Notes under the pieces: model-generated | Seen by the model: only the letters and a program-made list of their open reading frames with translations | Databases searched by the model: none | What the model was told of the DNA's origin: nothing | Source: an uncultured Phocaeicola sp. | Lineage (GTDB): Bacteria; Bacteroidota; Bacteroidia; Bacteroidales; Bacteroidaceae | DNA: 64,000 nt | NCBI GenBank assembly: GCA_948956705.1 | Contig: CARCZS010000001.1 | Coordinates: 180,094 to 244,093, forward strand | Direction: 5' to 3' | Shown: piece after piece, positions 63,024 to 64,000 of the stretch | Numbering within the stretch: position 1 is the first letter of the stretch | Layout of the letters: each line of letters opens with the position of its first letter | Translations under genes and position numbers: made by a program

Positions 63024-63629
63024 ATGATTTACGGATACATTAGAGTAAGCAGCGATAAGCAGACAGTAGAGAATCAGCGTTTTGAAATTAATAATTTCTG
63101 TGAACGTTATAAACTTGTAATTGATGGTTGGATTGAGGAAACCATTAGTGGTATGAAATCATACAATAAACGTGAATTGGGTAGGCTTTTACTACAGATT
63201 CAGAAAGATGATCTCATTATCTGTGCAGAATTATCACGATTGGGAAGAAATCTATTCATGATTATGGAGATATTAAATATTTGTATGACCAAAGAATGTC
63301 GTGTGTGGACTATAAAAGACAACTATCGTCTTGGTGATGATATCCAAAGTAAGGTTCTTGCCTTTGCTTTTGGACTATCTGCTGAGATTGAACGTAATCT
63401 TATTAGCCAGCGCACGAAGGAGGCTTTGGCAAGAAAAAAAGCTGAAGGTGTGACATTGGGACGACCAAAGGGAAGAAAAAGTTCTGTAGAAAAATATAAA
63501 CTTCATGGAAAAGAAAATCTTATTCATGAACTTTTAAAGGCAAAAGTTTCTAAGCGTAAAATTTCTAAATTATGTAAAGTTGATAGAAATACGCTTGACC
63601 GTTTTATAAAACAGTTTTTGACGGAATGA
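63024..63629 (+). CDS. Mpi-type serine DNA invertase
   Basis: This 201-residue serine recombinase has the catalytic serine in YIRVSSDKQT (Ser9), ELSRLGRN, FGLSAEIERNLISQRTKEAL and the hinge GVTLGRPKGRKSS, then a C-terminal HTH (SKRKISKLCKVDRNTLDRF). The core is very like the Mpi multiple-promoter invertase of Bacteroides fragilis (from memory). Resolvases are an alternative, but the core favours inversion. Its stop codon overlaps the ATG of an orphan restriction-specificity fragment by 4 bp. Confidence 0.9.
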   Translation: MIYGYIRVSSDKQTVENQRFEINNFCERYKLVIDGWIEETISGMKSYNKRELGRLLLQIQKDDLIICAELSRLGRNLFMIMEILNICMTKECRVWTIKDNYRLGDDIQSKVLAFAFGLSAEIERNLISQRTKEALARKKAEGVTLGRPKGRKSSVEKYKLHGKENLIHELLKAKVSKRKISKLCKVDRNTLDRFIKQFLTE

Positions 63630-64000
63630 AACAGAGCGTTTTCGTGCAGCAACAAGGCGTGGAGTGCGACTTTACAGGCTCTACCCCGTGGGTGATATTG
63701 TCTCCCATTGAACAGAGTATCAAACAGAAGATTGAAGCGGTTGGAACTCCACTTAAAGATTGGGATATAAATATCTATCGAGGTGTGCTTACTGGTTATA
63801 ATGATGCTTTTATCATTGATACGGAAAAACGTGAAGCGATATTGGCGAATTGCCAGACGGAAGAAGAACGCAAAAGAACGGCTGAACTTATACGACCGAT
63901 TTTGCGTGGCAGAGATATTAGGAGGTATGAATATGAGTGGGCTGACAAGTACCTCATAGCCACATTTCCATCACGTCACTACGACATAGAGCTGTACCCT
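63626..64000 (+). CDS. Type IIG-like restriction/modification fragment, TaqI-type specificity region (partial)
   Basis: The frame is open to the window end (125 residues seen). TPWVILSPIEQSIKQKIE, WDINIYRGVLTGYNDAFIID and ELIRPILRGRDIRRYEYEWA are typical of the region just after the N6-methyltransferase domain of Eco57I/PglX-like enzymes, where the TaqI-like target-recognition domain begins. The methyltransferase part is missing: the sequence upstream is the invertase. The frame starts with ATG at 63626, coupled to the invertase stop. It looks like a silent specificity cassette or a truncated gene. Confidence 0.75.
   Translation, partial: MKQSVFVQQQGVECDFTGSTPWVILSPIEQSIKQKIEAVGTPLKDWDINIYRGVLTGYNDAFIIDTEKREAILANCQTEEERKRTAELIRPILRGRDIRRYEYEWADKYLIATFPSRHYDIELYP

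Larger units (their letters stand above)
55956..64000 (+). mobile_element. Element B: mobilizable element related to A (right end outside window)
   Basis: The gene order is regulator, integrase, excisionase-like protein, VirE-N protein, DUF3987 ATPase, relaxosome protein, relaxase, coiled-coil membrane protein and serine invertase. Most genes have counterparts in element A in the same order; the replication module differs. No tra genes are seen, so it would be mobilized by a helper. Only the left boundary is proposed. Confidence 0.7.

Overview
The window looks like the chromosome of a gut Bacteroidales species, most likely Bacteroides/Phocaeicola (inference). Direct evidence: many genes are preceded by the Bacteroides-type promoter pair TTTG (-33) and TAnnTTTG (-7). 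There is a SusC/SusD pair with a propeller-type AraC regulator, a fused HisB, and mobilizable elements of the Bacteroides type. Codon use is AT-rich. No rRNA, tRNA or CRISPR was seen.

Bases 1-33070 are ordinary chromosome. In order they hold the tail of an outer-membrane-like protein, a MltF-type lytic transglycosylase with uridine kinase, and two small enzymes. Next comes a histidine operon (hisG-hisD-hisC-hisB) behind a short leader peptide with four consecutive His codons and an attenuator, closed by a 33-bp perfect inverted repeat. Then follow nadE, a Fur/PerR-type regulator with rubrerythrin, two thioredoxins, an OmpH-like lipoprotein, pepD, an endonuclease/exonuclease/phosphatase protein, rlmH and nadC. 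A small Sus-type uptake locus has a membrane regulator that carries a DNA-binding domain but no kinase. The block ends with recA-bcp, a carboxynorspermidine-dehydrogenase-like gene, several envelope proteins and dnaK.

Bases 33073-55777 are a mobile element of about 22.7 kb (element A), bounded by a 12-bp direct repeat (ATATTTGTACCA). Its backbone is a double-HTH regulator, tyrosine integrase, excisionase-like protein, DUF3987 ATPase, TOPRIM primase, relaxosome protein, relaxase and a coiled-coil membrane protein. It carries two cargos. The first is a two-gene unit of a ComEC-like metallo-beta-lactamase-fold protein and a four-helix membrane protein, placed between integrase and excisionase. 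The second is a six-gene operon: hsdR-hsdM-RhuM-Fic/Doc-AIPR-hsdS. Its hsdS end is an inversion locus with a dedicated tyrosine recombinase and spare target-recognition cassettes.

Bases 55956-64000 are a related second element (element B). It has the same regulator/integrase/excisionase/relaxase backbone but a different replication module (VirE-N plus PriCT/DUF3987). It runs off the window through an Mpi-type serine invertase whose stop codon overlaps the start of an orphan C-terminal piece of a type IIG-like modification/restriction protein.

The accessory half therefore holds two separate DNA-inversion modules, one with a tyrosine and one with a serine recombinase. Each sits beside restriction specificity sequence on sibling elements inserted about 180 bp apart downstream of dnaK.
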